DNA from: Phytophthora sp. 'mugwort'
Taxonomy: Eukaryota; Oomycota; Peronosporomycetes; Peronosporales; Peronosporaceae
NCBI GenBank assembly: GCA_033558025.1
Contig: JAUCEF010000006.1
Location: 3,224,001 to 3,288,000 of the forward strand
Direction: 5' to 3'
Length of the DNA stretch: 64,000 bases
Below, one piece after another: positions 34,319 through 45,177 of the stretch; position 1 is the first letter of the stretch; the number at the start of each line of letters is the position of its first letter. Position numbers and translations under genes: made by a program. Under the pieces are notes generated by a model. It ran no database searches. It worked only from the letters and a program-made list of their open reading frames with translations, and was not told the origin of the DNA.

Positions 34319-34566
34319 AGTGGCGGGGCACACTACACCTTGCGCACAGGAAGTGTGACTTCCGGAGAGTATACAAACTCTCAGTTAACGGCAGTTTATT
34401 AACAAGTCATTGTTCTGAGGGGACTGTTACCAAAATGGGTAGATATAAGACTGAATATATATATATATGTGATCTCCTTTAGTACGTCTATATACTAACC
34501 ATAAGTCACCTATAAAGTATCCTAGGTGTTGTTCTATTGGGTGCTTCTGAGGCCTTTGAACCATAT
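34319..34566 (-). repeat. 5' LTR of gypsy family B, inner part
   Basis: Inner part of the LTR cut by the Crypton; the outer part is 37396-37505. Relative to the 3' LTR it carries about 50 extra bases near 34354-34410. It runs up to the CCATAT at 34561-34566. Confidence 0.8.
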
Positions 34567-34853
34567 CATCACGACTCCGACCGTCGCCGCATTTCCGACT
34601 TGCATCCGACCATATCGCAGAATTTTATATCGCACCAAGTTGTGGAGGCTTTCGTAAAATGACATACAGCCCGTAAAAAATCCCCTCGCAAATGACTGGC
34701 TCATTGATAGGTGGCAGGCGTAATTACATCTTGCAAATGAGTGGCACACGTGCAATTTTGACTGCGCCATTTTGCCTGCGACCTCAGTGATCGATTGACC
34801 ACTGGGTCCACCAGACCAGGGGTTGTCTACCCCCCCCCCCCCCCCCCCCCCCC

Positions 34854-34920
34854 GATGTAGCTCAATGGAAGAGCTCCCGAAAGGGAAGGAGGTGGTTCGA
34901 TTCCACCCACCGGTAAATTT
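34854..34920 (+). repeat. tRNA-derived SINE-like element behind a 24-C run
   Basis: Pol III promoter boxes: A box TAGCTCAATGG (34858-34868) and B box GGTTCGATTCC (34893-34903), 35 bases apart. The T-arm GGTGG-TTCGATT-CCACC pairs perfectly, but acceptor and anticodon arms do not, so it is not a working tRNA. A related copy is at 55850-55915. A run of 24 C (34830-34853) lies directly upstream. Located in the 3' part of the Crypton. Confidence 0.65.
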
Positions 34921-35059
34921 CTCTATACTCTACTGACTGTGGCAGACCTCCAAGTGAGCGACATCTACGGAAGCACCGACCACAAGGATACGGGTGAATA
35001 CGGCGTGTTATATTACAGAAGCGGCCTGAGTGTGCCTTGGTGATGGAGTGGCGCAGGGT

Positions 35060-37156
35060 CTACAACTTTACCGATTGCAAGACGTTGGTGGTAGGTGCTG
35101 ATGAGGTCATTTTGAGGCTTCCCTCGCGATGCAGATGACGAAGCTTCTTGAGCACAGCGTTAGATCCCGTTGACGGTACGTTTCGCGCGCGGAGGTACGC
35201 CACGACTTTGCTTGATGCTATCTCTCTAAGCTGGCGGCCATTATCCTTGTAGCTCGGTGACAACTCGTCGAGCGCGTATCCGTCTTCAATGAAGAGCTTC
35301 ATGAAGGCCACGAGGTGCTTGGCGTCCGACTTCTTGTGCTTGTTAGTACTCAGCCATCCACGCGGAACAGCCGTGTACCACGCAAACCAGGTGTCGACGA
35401 GAGGTATCGTCTTCGATCTACGTCGGCGCTTCACTGGTACGTTTTCATCTTCATAACTTGGTCGCTTTGCCTGCTCACCGCGGTTTCGTGATGTGTTCTC
35501 TCCAGTGTTGATGCTTGTAGCTTCTAACAAGTTGACCCGAGCCTCGAGGCGACAGTTGACCGCGATTAACCTTTCTATCAATGCAGTCTGATGATCGAAC
35601 GCAACTTTGGCCTTCATGTTTCCTTCCGTCAAGTCGTCCGCGGTGGTGTGAGCGGGATCAGCAGACCTCGTGAGTTGCAGTGACCAAGCAAGCAGGTTCG
35701 ACGTGGTCACACCAGAGGCCTTGGCGCAGCGCTGGATCGTTGTCATCGCTGGCCCCTCGCGTTGGTTTTCATCAGTGACGGGTAGTGGAGGATGATGGTT
35801 GCTGTCAGCATGTCTCTCACAGCAGCGCAAACGTTGAAGGCCTTGTTACCCAGCGCATGACTCGCGTTGAAGATCTTGTGGCTAACCTCCCTAATCTGCT
35901 TTTGTGTTGCCGAGTCGAAGACTTCCAGCGATGGAAGAACAGAGGCTTGCTTTGGCGCCATTCCGCTCAGTACCTTCGCGACTTGATGGTCTTCTTTCGG
36001 AGTATTGAAGACGTAGGCGAAGGCTTTGTTCGTCGTGGTCAAGTTCCAGGCTCCGCCATCGAAGATCCACCGCGCCGTCAGCTCTGAGCACGCGTTGGCA
36101 TGCTGGTCACCGCCGCGTCGAAACGAATGAGAGGTTAGCGGCTCTTCGACTCCAGCCGGTCCAGCGACACGATCGAGCAAGCGGTTGACAATAGCGTATA
36201 CCAATGAATACCAATCGTCGGCGACGTGTGGACTTTGCTGCTTCTCGTCGACGCCTGAGAAGAACCCAGGGTGCCGGTTTCCTCAAGCAGGTCCAGCAAG
36301 GGGATGGAGTCGGTCAGCTCAACGGGAACGTTTTTCGACTGCACTGGTAAGTGGTTGAGGAGCGCTGCGCTCGGCGACGCCTGGGTGATCAAAGCCAGCG
36401 CGAGCGCCAGCAGCGGACAAGTCGCGAAGTCAGCATCGGGGAAGAGCGACAGTGCTTGCTCGTCGGACGTCTTCATGCGGATGAACACGCCGCCAGCACC
36501 TATGGAGAGCTGCTGCTTCCGAACGAAGGTCAGGTCCGAAGCGCAGCCAAAGAGGTACCACAAGAGGCATAACAGAGTACATCTTGGTAGTCTGACGCAC
36601 AGCTAACCGTTGAATACAGATACCTTGTCATCTTCTTGAGATCCTCCTTTGTGCATGCAACCGCCTTTTTGACAAATCCACCACTTTCGCGCTTGATGCA
36701 GTGCTGCTCAAGCGTGCGCCCCATGCTCAGCAGCTGCCGTGCTAAAGTGCCGCCATGGACAGGATACTCGTCCAGCAGCCAGCACTTCACCTGGCGGAAA
36801 TATTGAGCGACGGAGTGGCGCGACAAGTGCTGCGCCCGTGCTCCTGAGTGAAATGCCAGGTACACGCCAAACTTGTTCATTAGCGTCACTAGAATACCGC
36901 CTGCGCGGCTTGGGTCCGCGACGACCAAAGTTCTAACATGATCCATGCTCGTGATCTCGGCGGAGAGGAAGCGCTCGAACGCCTTCATGGCCGTCGCTCG
37001 CGCGCTTGGTGTGGCAGGCTTCAAGTCGTTCAGGCTCATCGTTATTGGTCGGAGAGGCGGCAAATACGCGAGTGATATGTCATCGTTATTGATCGGAGAG
37101 GCGGCAAATACGCGAGTGATATGTGGCACACCACACGTTTGTAGCACGATACACAT
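35060..37156 (-). pseudogene. Crypton tyrosine recombinase (frameshifted)
   Basis: Four frame blocks in order. 37156-36590 is the N-terminal domain (FERFLSAEI, YLAFHSGARAQHLSRHSVAQYF, TRYLYSTV). 36580-36210 has WYLFGCASDLTFVRK and PLLALALALITQ. 36204-35750 is the catalytic core, with VNRLLDRVAGPAGV, the His-x2-Arg box SHSFRRGG and the probable nucleophile Tyr in TNKAFAYVF. 35750-35060 has a helical linker (LIERLIAVNCRLEARVNLLE), a basic KRRRRSK and a GCR1-like C-terminal DNA-binding segment (WFAWYTAVPRGW, LFIEDGYALDEL, LKKLRHLHREGSL). Three frameshifts (near 36580, 36205, 35750) inactivate it. Full-length organisation matches oomycete Cryptons. Confidence 0.88.
37037..37124. repeat. 44-bp tandem duplication
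   Basis: Units 37037-37080 and 37081-37124 differ at one base (GGTCGG / GATCGG). The duplication falls at the start of the recombinase frame and adds 44 bases, not a multiple of three. Confidence 0.95.
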
Positions 37157-37395
37157 ATCTGGGCATCAGCTCCGACCAGATACGTCGGAATCGCTCTGCT
37201 TCCGACTGCAACCTCTATTCGTGTTCTTATTGGATGAAACTGAAAATTTTTAAGCGATTTGACTCGCCAAAAACTTTGAAGCTGGTTTTCATTGGCTAAA
37301 TAATAAAAAAAATGAATCGGAGAATAATCTCATTGGCTAATATGCACTATACTATGATCAAGTTTGTTCGGAGAGATAATATTATTCGTCCATAT

Positions 37396-37505
37396 GTGTG
37401 GTACCCATCCGTGACATTACAGTAACGTTGGCTACATCACTAGGGGGTACTTGGGTACACCATTCTGAAGAGTGACTTGGCACTCTTCATGTAACCCCGT
37501 TATAC
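37396..37505 (-). repeat. 5' LTR of gypsy family B, outer part
   Basis: Matches 26679-26800 (TGTGTGGTACCCATCCGTGA, CATTCTGAAGAGT, CTTCATGTAACCCC). The outer boundary is by comparison with the 3' LTR and is accurate to a few bases. Confidence 0.8.
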
Positions 37506-39691
37506 CTAGAGGGGGAAGGCATCCTCCATTGCAGGCAGCGGCAATTGTATCCGCTTTCGCCTTCTTGTAAATCAGGTTCGATAACATGCTAATTGACGAT
37601 TCCTATTTTTCCCACATCGGCTCCTCAGAAAAAGTTCCAGTAAAAGCTTCAAAAGTAGGAAACTTGACTTGTCCGTGTTTAGAAGTGGTCTGCTGATGAC
37701 TCCATTCAGCGAAAAAATCTCGGCTGCCGAAGCATTAACACTCGAGATGTTTGTTGTCTCTGATACACAAAATCACTAGATTGCATGGGTAAGTTGTCTT
37801 TAGAATAAAGAACGTGTTGCGATCTACTTGTACTACTTCGAAGTACGTATTACTTGGTTGGAGACCAAGTCCCCATTTATAATCGAATGTCTCCGTTTTA
37901 TGCTATGTCTTACCTCTATTTGTTTACCTCTACGGAAGTGATACATGAACGGTTAGGGTTGACATCTACAATCGTTTGCCAGGGGGAATTGTTTTCGCAG
38001 AAAGCCTCTAGTCAAGAACTTTTCAAAGAATATGAGACTTGCGGGATTAGTGTTGTTGTAGCTAGTGAATTAGGGCACCCCGTGTGAAGGTAGAGATGCC
38101 ATTAAAGTGGGGGTACACGATTTAGCTCCCATACAATAAAAATACTTAATCTGCAGGAGCAGTGACCCAGTATGTGGTTATAGCTAACTTGTTACAGGTT
38201 AGCAGGTGTGGACCTTATCCAAAACGCCACCTAGCCCTAGGAATAGTTACGGTTTATAGCAGGGAGTTAGCGTTCGTAGTCGCAATTAAGCATGAGATAG
38301 CGGCAACGATCGCAATAACTCGCGGATTTTTGAACAAGAAACTGCATCAGGAAGGCGCGCGTGTCGAGCTCGTCCTGGGTGATAGTTTTGGCGGCGCCTA
38401 GCGTCTTCTTCTTCGTTATAGACCCGGTCATGCAGGGCCAGGTCTCTGTGGACTTGGGTGCGGCTATGTCGCCGGTTTTGCCATCGTTCTGGTAACCGCC
38501 CCGTACTCCTACGCTGACTGGGTCAACATCAGCGAGAACGTGCACGGCAACTACACGCGACCCAGGTGCCGGAAAACTTATGCCTCTCGGGAACACAATC
38601 TGAACCATGATAGCACTGAGCTCAAGACGGAATTCTGCTCGCGTTCAGACCCCATATCTTCACGGGTGTGATCTGCCTGATCCTGCACGTATCGACCGCG
38701 TGCACGTCCTCCGGCGATGTCATGACAGACCGGGAGCTGCTTTCGCTGGTGGTAGGTGCTCGACGACCCAAGTCGTGGTGCTCGTGGTGCTTGTGCTTAG
38801 CGTCGTCGTCCAACCCGCGACGCCCACCTACCGTAGTATCCGCTGCTACTGCTCAGCGTGGCACTGGGAGTTGGCTGTCGACATAACAACAATTTTGCCT
38901 CCAACTGCAATCTTATGAAGTAGATTTTTTCTACAGATGTAGTAGAATAATTGAGTGCTCAGCTTGGGCGGGGACGTCGACTGCAATGACGAGGTCGTTG
39001 AAGGATGTCGGCCCCCTGAGCAAACTCGACGGAACAATGCGACCGAGATGCTCCGTTACTAGTCATCTTTGAAATACCCACACACAAGTGCACTGCATTT
39101 TCTCGCTGTTGTGAGAGGTGCAAAGCGAGCCAGTGTGAATCCGAACTTTGCGAATAGACTCCTATAAGCGCAGTGATACTCCTAGGGCAAATAGGTTTGC
39201 TGTCGACCATCTCGGAGGCGCCCCCTACTCGTTCTCACCGAATTCGGCGCCAAACCCACCAATGGTACACATTGTGTACATATATTTAGCATACTAAAAT
39301 TAAGTTATTAATAGTGTGCTAACCTTTTGACCAGTCTCAAATACAAACCTGTGTATAGAAAGTCTCTCAATGTCACCCTGAATGTACTTAAATTTGGTTG
39401 GCTTATTCAGCGTGAAACCCAATATAGATGAGTCAAATATGAGGGTAAAACGCCCCGGATTGGCTACGTTAGTTGAAAATTATGGGGTGTTCTATCGCAC
39501 TGTATGAATACTTGAAGAAATTCTCAGTAAATCTAGGTATTAGCTTTGTGTTTACTACAGTAGTACTTGTATTTAGTACCAGTGTAGTGTATTATCGCTT
39601 TGAGTAACAAGCATGATGATGCTCGATGTAATGATCAATCAGCACTGCATCGGCACTTCTAGTGCTCTTATAGCCGGTTGCGTATTAATGT
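37506..39691. other. No confidently recognised gene (2.2 kb)
   Basis: 37854-38087 (+) is a 77-codon frame with no known domain. A minus-strand frame at 38267-38608 (113 codons, start MVQIVFPRG) and a further minus frame 38622-38813 could be exons of an unknown gene, but I could not join them. 39240-39660 is AT-rich non-coding DNA downstream of the gene at 39692. Confidence 0.35.
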
Positions 39692-40546
39692 TCAAACCGC
39701 CTCAAGCACGATAGGGACAACCTCGCAGTTGCTAGGTCGCACTTGGGTACCCAGCGTGACGGCACAGATCGCCTCAATGATGCTAAGGTGTGCTGCCACC
39801 ACCACGTACCGCTCCGGAATCTCACGGAAAAAATCCAACAGGAACTCTCTCGCGCGCTTCTGGATCTCCTCCGTCGTCTCGCGATGGGTCGACGACCATA
39901 ACTGGTCCTCCTCATCCTTTAGGCGCGAGAAGTCCACATCCGGGAACCTGCGCTTGAGCTCAGACAGCGGCCGCCGCTTATTGCACGTGTGGCAATCAAA
40001 TGTTTCGCGGCAGCTCTCGATGCACGTGAACGGCTTGTCCGGCATCTGTTCCTTGCTGAAAAAATTCTGGGCCGTCTGAAGGGCGCGCGAGATCGGAGAC
40101 ACAACGAACCTCTCGATACGGGGCATCCCTCGGTCCAGCTCCGCCTGGACACTTGGCTGTCCTTTGCTCTGCGCGTCCTTAATACCGAAAGGAGTCAACG
40201 GGGCATCGAGAAACGCCTCAGTGCGGGCGAACTCGTCCTCCCACCGAGGTGAGCCGTACTTGTCGTGGGCCTCGTTGTGTGTGCCCTCTGCGTGACGCAG
40301 AAAATACACGACCTTGATCTGCCGAGGGGTTCCGTCAGGCCGCTTCTCCTTTTCTAACTGGGCCAGTTTTTGCTGGAACTCGCTCCACGATGCCGGCACC
40401 TTCGCGAACCGCTTGAAGAGCGGCAGCGGCGTGTTCGCATCGTTCTCGACCGGTATCTTTGGCACGAAGAAGCCGTCGATAGGTTTAACGATGGTCGGGG
40501 ACGCGGGGGTCGAACTGGCGCCGGGTGTGTCTGTGATCTCGGTCAT
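39692..40546 (-). CDS. Histidine phosphatase (phosphoglycerate mutase-like), intact
   Basis: 284 residues, one exon. Branch-1 histidine phosphatase signatures: VVYFLRHAEGTHN near residue 75 (His is the phospho-acceptor), VVSPISRALQTAQ near residue 155 (core Arg), and VVVAAHLSIIEAI near residue 250 (second His). An N-terminal segment of about 70 residues (FKRFAKVPASWSEFQQKLAQLEKE) is shared by all three paralogues here. A Cys-containing CRETFDCHTCNKRRPLSEL insert is also shared. Substrate unknown: members act on sugar phosphates, phosphoproteins or other small phosphates. Divergent from the paralogue at 41185. Confidence 0.93.
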   Translation of the reverse strand: MTEITDTPGASSTPASPTIVKPIDGFFVPKIPVENDANTPLPLFKRFAKVPASWSEFQQKLAQLEKEKRPDGTPRQIKVVYFLRHAEGTHNEAHDKYGSPRWEDEFARTEAFLDAPLTPFGIKDAQSKGQPSVQAELDRGMPRIERFVVSPISRALQTAQNFFSKEQMPDKPFTCIESCRETFDCHTCNKRRPLSELKRRFPDVDFSRLKDEEDQLWSSTHRETTEEIQKRAREFLLDFFREIPERYVVVAAHLSIIEAICAVTLGTQVRPSNCEVVPIVLEAV

Positions 40547-41184
40547 GGTGGTGCTGATAGGGCTCCGGCAATCGGATGGATGGCTTTTGTGCAGCTACCT
40601 ATTCGCGAAGTGAGATCGCTAAACTTAGTCCGGCTGAAGATTATGCGGGACAAGTTAATTGAAACTGTTTGAAAAGTTAGTATAGCAGCCAATCTGAATC
40701 TCCTTATCAAACCAGTAATGCACATTTAAATACTAAGTAATCCTTGTCGTATATATCGATCCAATTCAATGAATTTATTCAACACGGCAATCAATCAAAA
40801 GACGCCTCTTGCTAAAGCCAGCGTTCACGGTGTTGACAGCACCTGGCTTGTCGGCCGCGCCGTTTTGCACGAGACACAGTTATTGCTATAGTATGGTTTT
40901 TCAATGAGACAAATCCGGATTTTTTTACTTGATTTTTGGCGGTAATTACTACTACTGTAGCATTCATATTACTACTACTGTAGTATTTGGACTGCGTGCA
41001 TTAGTCGGAAGTATGTGGTAGGTAGTAAAATTCTTTCTGAGATGAAATTAATTTTGACGACTTCAACCACTTGCAGGCGGTCACTTCGACGGCTGTCACA
41101 ATCATGTGACAGCCATTCAGCTGCTGTCAGAAGTTCGTTAGTCACAAGGAAAACAATCAGCCTGCACGTGCGCTCACCAGGCGA
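40547..41184. promoter_or_regulatory. Divergent upstream region of the two histidine phosphatases
   Basis: 638 bases between the two start codons. AT-rich middle with ATTACTACTACTGTAG, ATTCAT and a repeat of TACTACTGTAG at 40948-40983. No defined promoter motif is identified. Confidence 0.35.
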
Positions 41185-42006
41185 ATGACCGGCGTCAGCA
41201 GCTCTGATAAGCGCGGGAGCCCGCTCTCGACCGCCGTGAATGTCGTCGAAAGTTTCTTCGCCCCAACAGCTTCGCATGCCAACGTTGGGTCGTCGCTCTT
41301 CAAGCGGTTTGACAAGATTCCGCCATCCTGGGACGCCTTCCAGCACCAGATCGACCTGCTAGGAAAGAGCTCGCGCAACGTCAAGGTGGTCTACTTCGTC
41401 CGCCATGCGCAGGGCTCCCACAACGTGGCAGAACAGAAATACGGCGTCGGTCGGTGGGAGGACGAGTACGCGCGCACGGACGAGTTCTTGGACCCGGATC
41501 TGACCCCGTTCGGAGTCGAGGACGCAAAGAGCAAAGGCCCGCCGAGTATCAAGCACGAACTAGAGGAAGGCATGCCGCCCATCGAGCGGGTGATCGTGTC
41601 ACCACTCTCACGAGCTATTCAGACGGCGCACGCCTTCTTTGCAGAGGGCCAAATGCCGAACCGACCGCTCTTATGCATGGAGAACTGCCGCGAGGTGTTC
41701 GACTGCTACACATTCGACAAGCGACGTCCATTATCGGAGATTAAGCAGAAGTTCCCGGACGTCGACTTCTCGCGGATGAGAGACGAAGAAGACGCGCTGT
41801 GGTCGCCAACACATCACGAAACAGATGACGAGATCCACGAGCGAGCTAGGAACTTCTTGTTGGAGCTATTTGACGCAGTCCCCGAGCGCTATGTGGGAGT
41901 AGTGTCCCACGTCTGCTTTATTCAGGCGGTATGCGCAGTCACCACGGGCATTCGCTTCCGCCCCGATAATTGTGAGGTCGTGCCGCTAGTACTGGAAGCC
42001 ACTTGA
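41185..42006 (+). CDS. Histidine phosphatase (phosphoglycerate mutase-like), intact
   Basis: 273 residues, one exon. It has VVYFVRHAQGSHN near residue 70, VIVSPLSRAIQTA near residue 135 and VGVVSHVCFIQAV near residue 240, so both catalytic His and the core Arg are present. It ends NCEVVPLVLEAT, like the paralogues (NCEVVPIVLEAV, and NCEVIPLVLEAV in the pseudogene). It differs enough from the 39692 gene that the duplication is not recent. Cytosolic by lack of signal or membrane segments. Confidence 0.93.
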   Translation: MTGVSSSDKRGSPLSTAVNVVESFFAPTASHANVGSSLFKRFDKIPPSWDAFQHQIDLLGKSSRNVKVVYFVRHAQGSHNVAEQKYGVGRWEDEYARTDEFLDPDLTPFGVEDAKSKGPPSIKHELEEGMPPIERVIVSPLSRAIQTAHAFFAEGQMPNRPLLCMENCREVFDCYTFDKRRPLSEIKQKFPDVDFSRMRDEEDALWSPTHHETDDEIHERARNFLLELFDAVPERYVGVVSHVCFIQAVCAVTTGIRFRPDNCEVVPLVLEAT

Positions 42007-42197
42007 TCGGGAACGCTTAACCGTTGTCAGCTCTATCATAGCATATATATTTTTGTTCAGATGTACGCTATAGCGAACATTAGCAAATATTCTCATTCCG
42101 ACAACGATATTAATAGTCCTCCTGGTCATTTCGAGCTTATGTTCTAATGTTCTTGCTGTGAATTTCGAGCTCATGTTCTGGAATGTGACAAGTCCCC

Positions 42198-43728
42198 ATG
42201 GGGCAATGCTATCCGTCCATTACTGTACCCTGTGACTCTTCGCTGCTAAATCTTCGCGGCGGATCCACGACGACTAACCCAACGGATATCGGAGCGAATG
42301 CAGCGGACAAGATCATGGGAAGCTTGCTGAGTACGTCGTCCTCGTCGCCACCGGCGGAGCAGAAGCGAATTCTCGGAACTACCGACATCACGAAACCACA
42401 GATTCCAGCCAGCTCCGACCTGTTATTCCTCGATGAAGTGAAGGCTGAGCCAGCTGCCTGGACTGAGGAGAGTATTTGCCGAACATTTCAACGCTTCCTC
42501 GGATTGCTGCCCGATTCCCCGGTAACGTGTGGCAATTATACTTGTACGATTAGGTGAGCTTATTTTGATACGTCTGACATCCAGGGAGAAGTTTTAAAGA
42601 AGGAGCAGCAGTACCCAATTTTCAGACACCGATCGACGTACTAGCTATCTTTTGCCGTCAACTGATGACATTAAGACTGACTTGGTTTGATGCTATTCGC
42701 TCAGGGCGCTTGTGTTCAATGTGGGGGAACACATGGGAGTCATTATCGTCATCCAACGGCTCTACCGACGATATCGACGATTGCGAACTTGGCACGAGGT
42801 GAGTGATCACATGGTACAGATTGCTCGAGGCCGACTTGCGGTGCTACGAGCACAGGAGCAGGAAAATATCTCGGCGGCCAGCTTTCGGCTCTTGCTAGCT
42901 AAAGGGTTTTCGGCTAGCAAAGTCTGCATCTCGGGTGCGTTGAAAACAGTTCAGCTACGGCTGGTGCTGAACCCTGAAGCTGGCGAGTGCTACCTCACGT
43001 GGATACCGTCGAGGAAGAAAAAGCCAAGGATCAATCTACGTGAGTGATAATTTCGATTGCGTTTAATGGTAACGAAGCCATAACGATAGATCTCCTTTTG
43101 CTGTGTTATTGTAGACGATATCGAACAGGTCGTCGCGGTTCGGAAGGAAGGAAACCCCGAAGCTCCGCGATTGTCTAAGAAGGTGAGTTATCGCCGTGGC
43201 ATTATTCTCGTGTGTAAAAGCTATCACCGCGAGCGGGTCGTCCTCGAGGTTGCGACCAAGCAAGAACGAAACATTCTCTTCCAAGGGTTCCTGCAGCTCC
43301 TGAGTGAAATGACCGCGACAGAGCCGACTGTGGATGATGTTGGGGCACTTCGCAGTCAACACCCACGGCGTCAGAGCGTGATCGAGTTCTTTAGTACTAC
43401 GGAAGAAGCGCAGTCTCCTGCAGTGGCCTCCGCTGACGACCACAGTGCGCTAACTCCTAGCGTGTTCTTGTCGGGTTTGTCGTCAGAACGAGACTCAGTT
43501 CCTGTCTATCGTCCAGAGCCGCTTGCAGTGGATGCCCCGCCTCTGGCAGAAGCTTTGAACGAGTTGCCTGCCCAAGAATTGTCTAAGAAAACGGATGCCG
43601 CACGCGAAAATGCAAAGGGGGTCGAGCATTTTTACCAGACTCGCTTTGATAGCTCTCCTGAGAACGCGATCTCGCTTCCGTCACACTCATCACGGAGGCC
43701 GAGCAGAGCCATGGAAGTCCGACACTGA
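42198..43728 (+). CDS. PH-like domain protein with a possible lipidated N-terminus
   Basis: Exons 42198-42553, 42705-43039 and 43115-43728 with introns of 151 and 75 nt; all phases agree; 434 residues. The N-terminus MGQC has Gly2 and Cys4, as in proteins that are N-myristoylated and palmitoylated. Residues 1-110 are low-complexity. RLYRRYRRLRTW is a basic helix. Residues 170-280 look like a phospholipase-C-type pleckstrin-homology fold (LRLVLNPEAGECYLTWIPS, DIEQVVAVRKEGN, GIILVCKSYHRERVVLEV, ERNILFQGFLQLLSEM). The last 150 residues are Ser/Pro/Glu-rich and probably disordered. No catalytic domain follows. It may be a membrane-recruited adaptor. It converges with the DHHC gene, ends 105 bases apart. 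Confidence 0.72.
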
Positions 43729-43833
43729 AGTGCGAGATAGTGTGCCAGTGTAGCCAGCTGCATTTTCCCATATTGGGCTGACTGCGACCATAACTAAATG
43801 CTATTCAGAAGTTGCTGATCTATTGAAATTCCG

Positions 43834-44889
43834 CTAGTCGACCTTGGTAAACTTGACGTTTAGCGGGAACGTTTTTCCGTCTCGTTTCCCAAAGCTGGGG
43901 CTGTGGACCGGCACAAACCAAAACGGGAGCTCTCGGAACGTGCCGAACACCTCGTGGAAGTTGCGCACGATGCCCACGTTGTAGTAATTAATGTAGTCGG
44001 GGTCATCGCGCTTCTCGCAGTACTCGAGCGTGCTGAAGTTGTTGGCTACGAAGTACAAGTGCATCAGATAGAAGCACGCCAAAGCCAGCCCCAAGCACGT
44101 GCTACCAAAGAAGACGCTCACGGCCTGTTCAGCGGCAACAAGACAAATGTTAGTAACAGTCTACGACCAAGACCCCATCACATGGCCAAATTAACCTGCA
44201 GGTGCGGGTTGAAGAGCCCTAGTTTGCCGAAGAAATAGAGCGTCGCAGCTCGGTCCAGACTCTCCGCCAACACGTAGCGGAAAAGTAGACTGCTTTGGTA
44301 CAAGCATGCCGAAGCGCTCCAGCCGAGAAACAGCACGAAGAACTTGTAGTTGAAGTAGCCGATGCATCTACAACCAAAAGAGCAACAAGAGGCAATGGGG
44401 ATTGCCGTCAACTTCGACTTCAACTGTCCACCACATACCTTTTATCCGTCGTACGTACTTATTAATGTAGACGCAATGATGGTCCATCTTAAGCACACAT
44501 CGTTGGCATGTGCTGCAGTGGTGCGTTCGATCCGGCTTGAGCGCGCGACACTTACGGCAGGTGCGGACGGAACCGTTCATCTTGGTCTCGACCAGCGCGT
44601 CATCGAGCTCAGCAGGCCGCAACTTCAGATCGTTGAGCTGCACTCTGTTTAGCGTGCGTCGTGGTAGGAACGAGTCGCCCGAACGCATCGTCTGCGCCAG
44701 CGACCAGCACAACAGGAAGGTCATGACATGGAAGAGCAGTAGTTCCCAGGGCGACGCGCCAGCGTCCAACACGCGGCTGTGCGCGAAGACCACAAATGAC
44801 GAGTACAGGTACGCGATCACACCCACGATCACGCAGGGCAGCACGTAGCGCAACGGTTTGGGCGCGCGCCACTCACAGCAGCAGCCCAT
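43834..44889 (-). CDS. DHHC palmitoyltransferase
   Basis: Three exons, 44889-44459, 44367-44196 and 44124-43834 (introns 91 and 71 nt), 297 residues. It transfers palmitate to Cys of client proteins. The Cys-rich domain reads CRKCRALKPDRTHHCSTCQRCVLKMDHHC, with the catalytic Cys in DHHC near residue 140. The intron falls in the following codons and splicing restores INKCIGYFNYKFF. Four membrane segments: two before the domain (about residues 14-36 and 48-65) and two after it. The start MGCCC has three possible palmitoylation sites of its own. The usual Pro-Trp after DHHC is Val-Tyr here. It could pair with the Erf4-like protein at 7147-7662. Confidence 0.94.
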
Positions 44890-45177
44890 CTTGGCAACCC
44901 GGTGACAAATCTTACGACGTTATAAATTACTTCCTCTGGCCGATTAATATATCAACAAACGTAATCAAGGGCGACTAATTTTGTCAAATCAGCTGCGTTT
45001 CACGCGCTAATTGGACTAAAAGAAAGCTGGCGATCTCAGCTTTCTAACCATACAAACATTTCATCATAACTCGTTCTGGGTTCTCTACCAGTCGTTCCAG
45101 AAGACAGCGCCTCATGCCTCTCATTCTCGGAAATTCCGCCATGAGCTCACTGTCCCTATACAGCTGCCACCAACACT

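Larger units (their letters stand above)
34567..37395 (-). mobile_element. Crypton (tyrosine-recombinase DNA transposon) inserted in LTR B
   Basis: The LTR sequence is interrupted precisely here. CCATAT occurs at both ends (34561-34566 and 37390-37395), and removing one copy plus the interior restores an LTR matching 26500-26800. The insert encodes a Crypton recombinase on the minus strand and has no terminal inverted repeats, as expected for Cryptons, which integrate by recombination at short identical sites. Confidence 0.85.
26500..37505 (-). mobile_element. Ty3/gypsy LTR retrotransposon, family B, with nested Crypton
   Basis: Minus-strand element with a 5' LTR at 37505-34319 (split by the Crypton at 34567-37395), primer-binding site 34318-34306, gag, protease, RT, RNase H, integrase, an antisense reading frame, polypurine tract 26812-26801 and 3' LTR 26800-26500. 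Without the Crypton it spans about 8.2 kb. Coding parts are broken and the RT active site is changed, so it is not autonomous. No target-site duplication can be read with confidence. Confidence 0.88.

Noticed and set aside
34854..34920. A functional tRNA gene
   Set aside because: Only the promoter boxes and T-arm are tRNA-like. Acceptor and anticodon stems do not form.
38607..38918. 103-codon plus-strand frame as a secreted protein
   Set aside because: No signal peptide or known motif; it overlaps equally plausible minus-strand frames.
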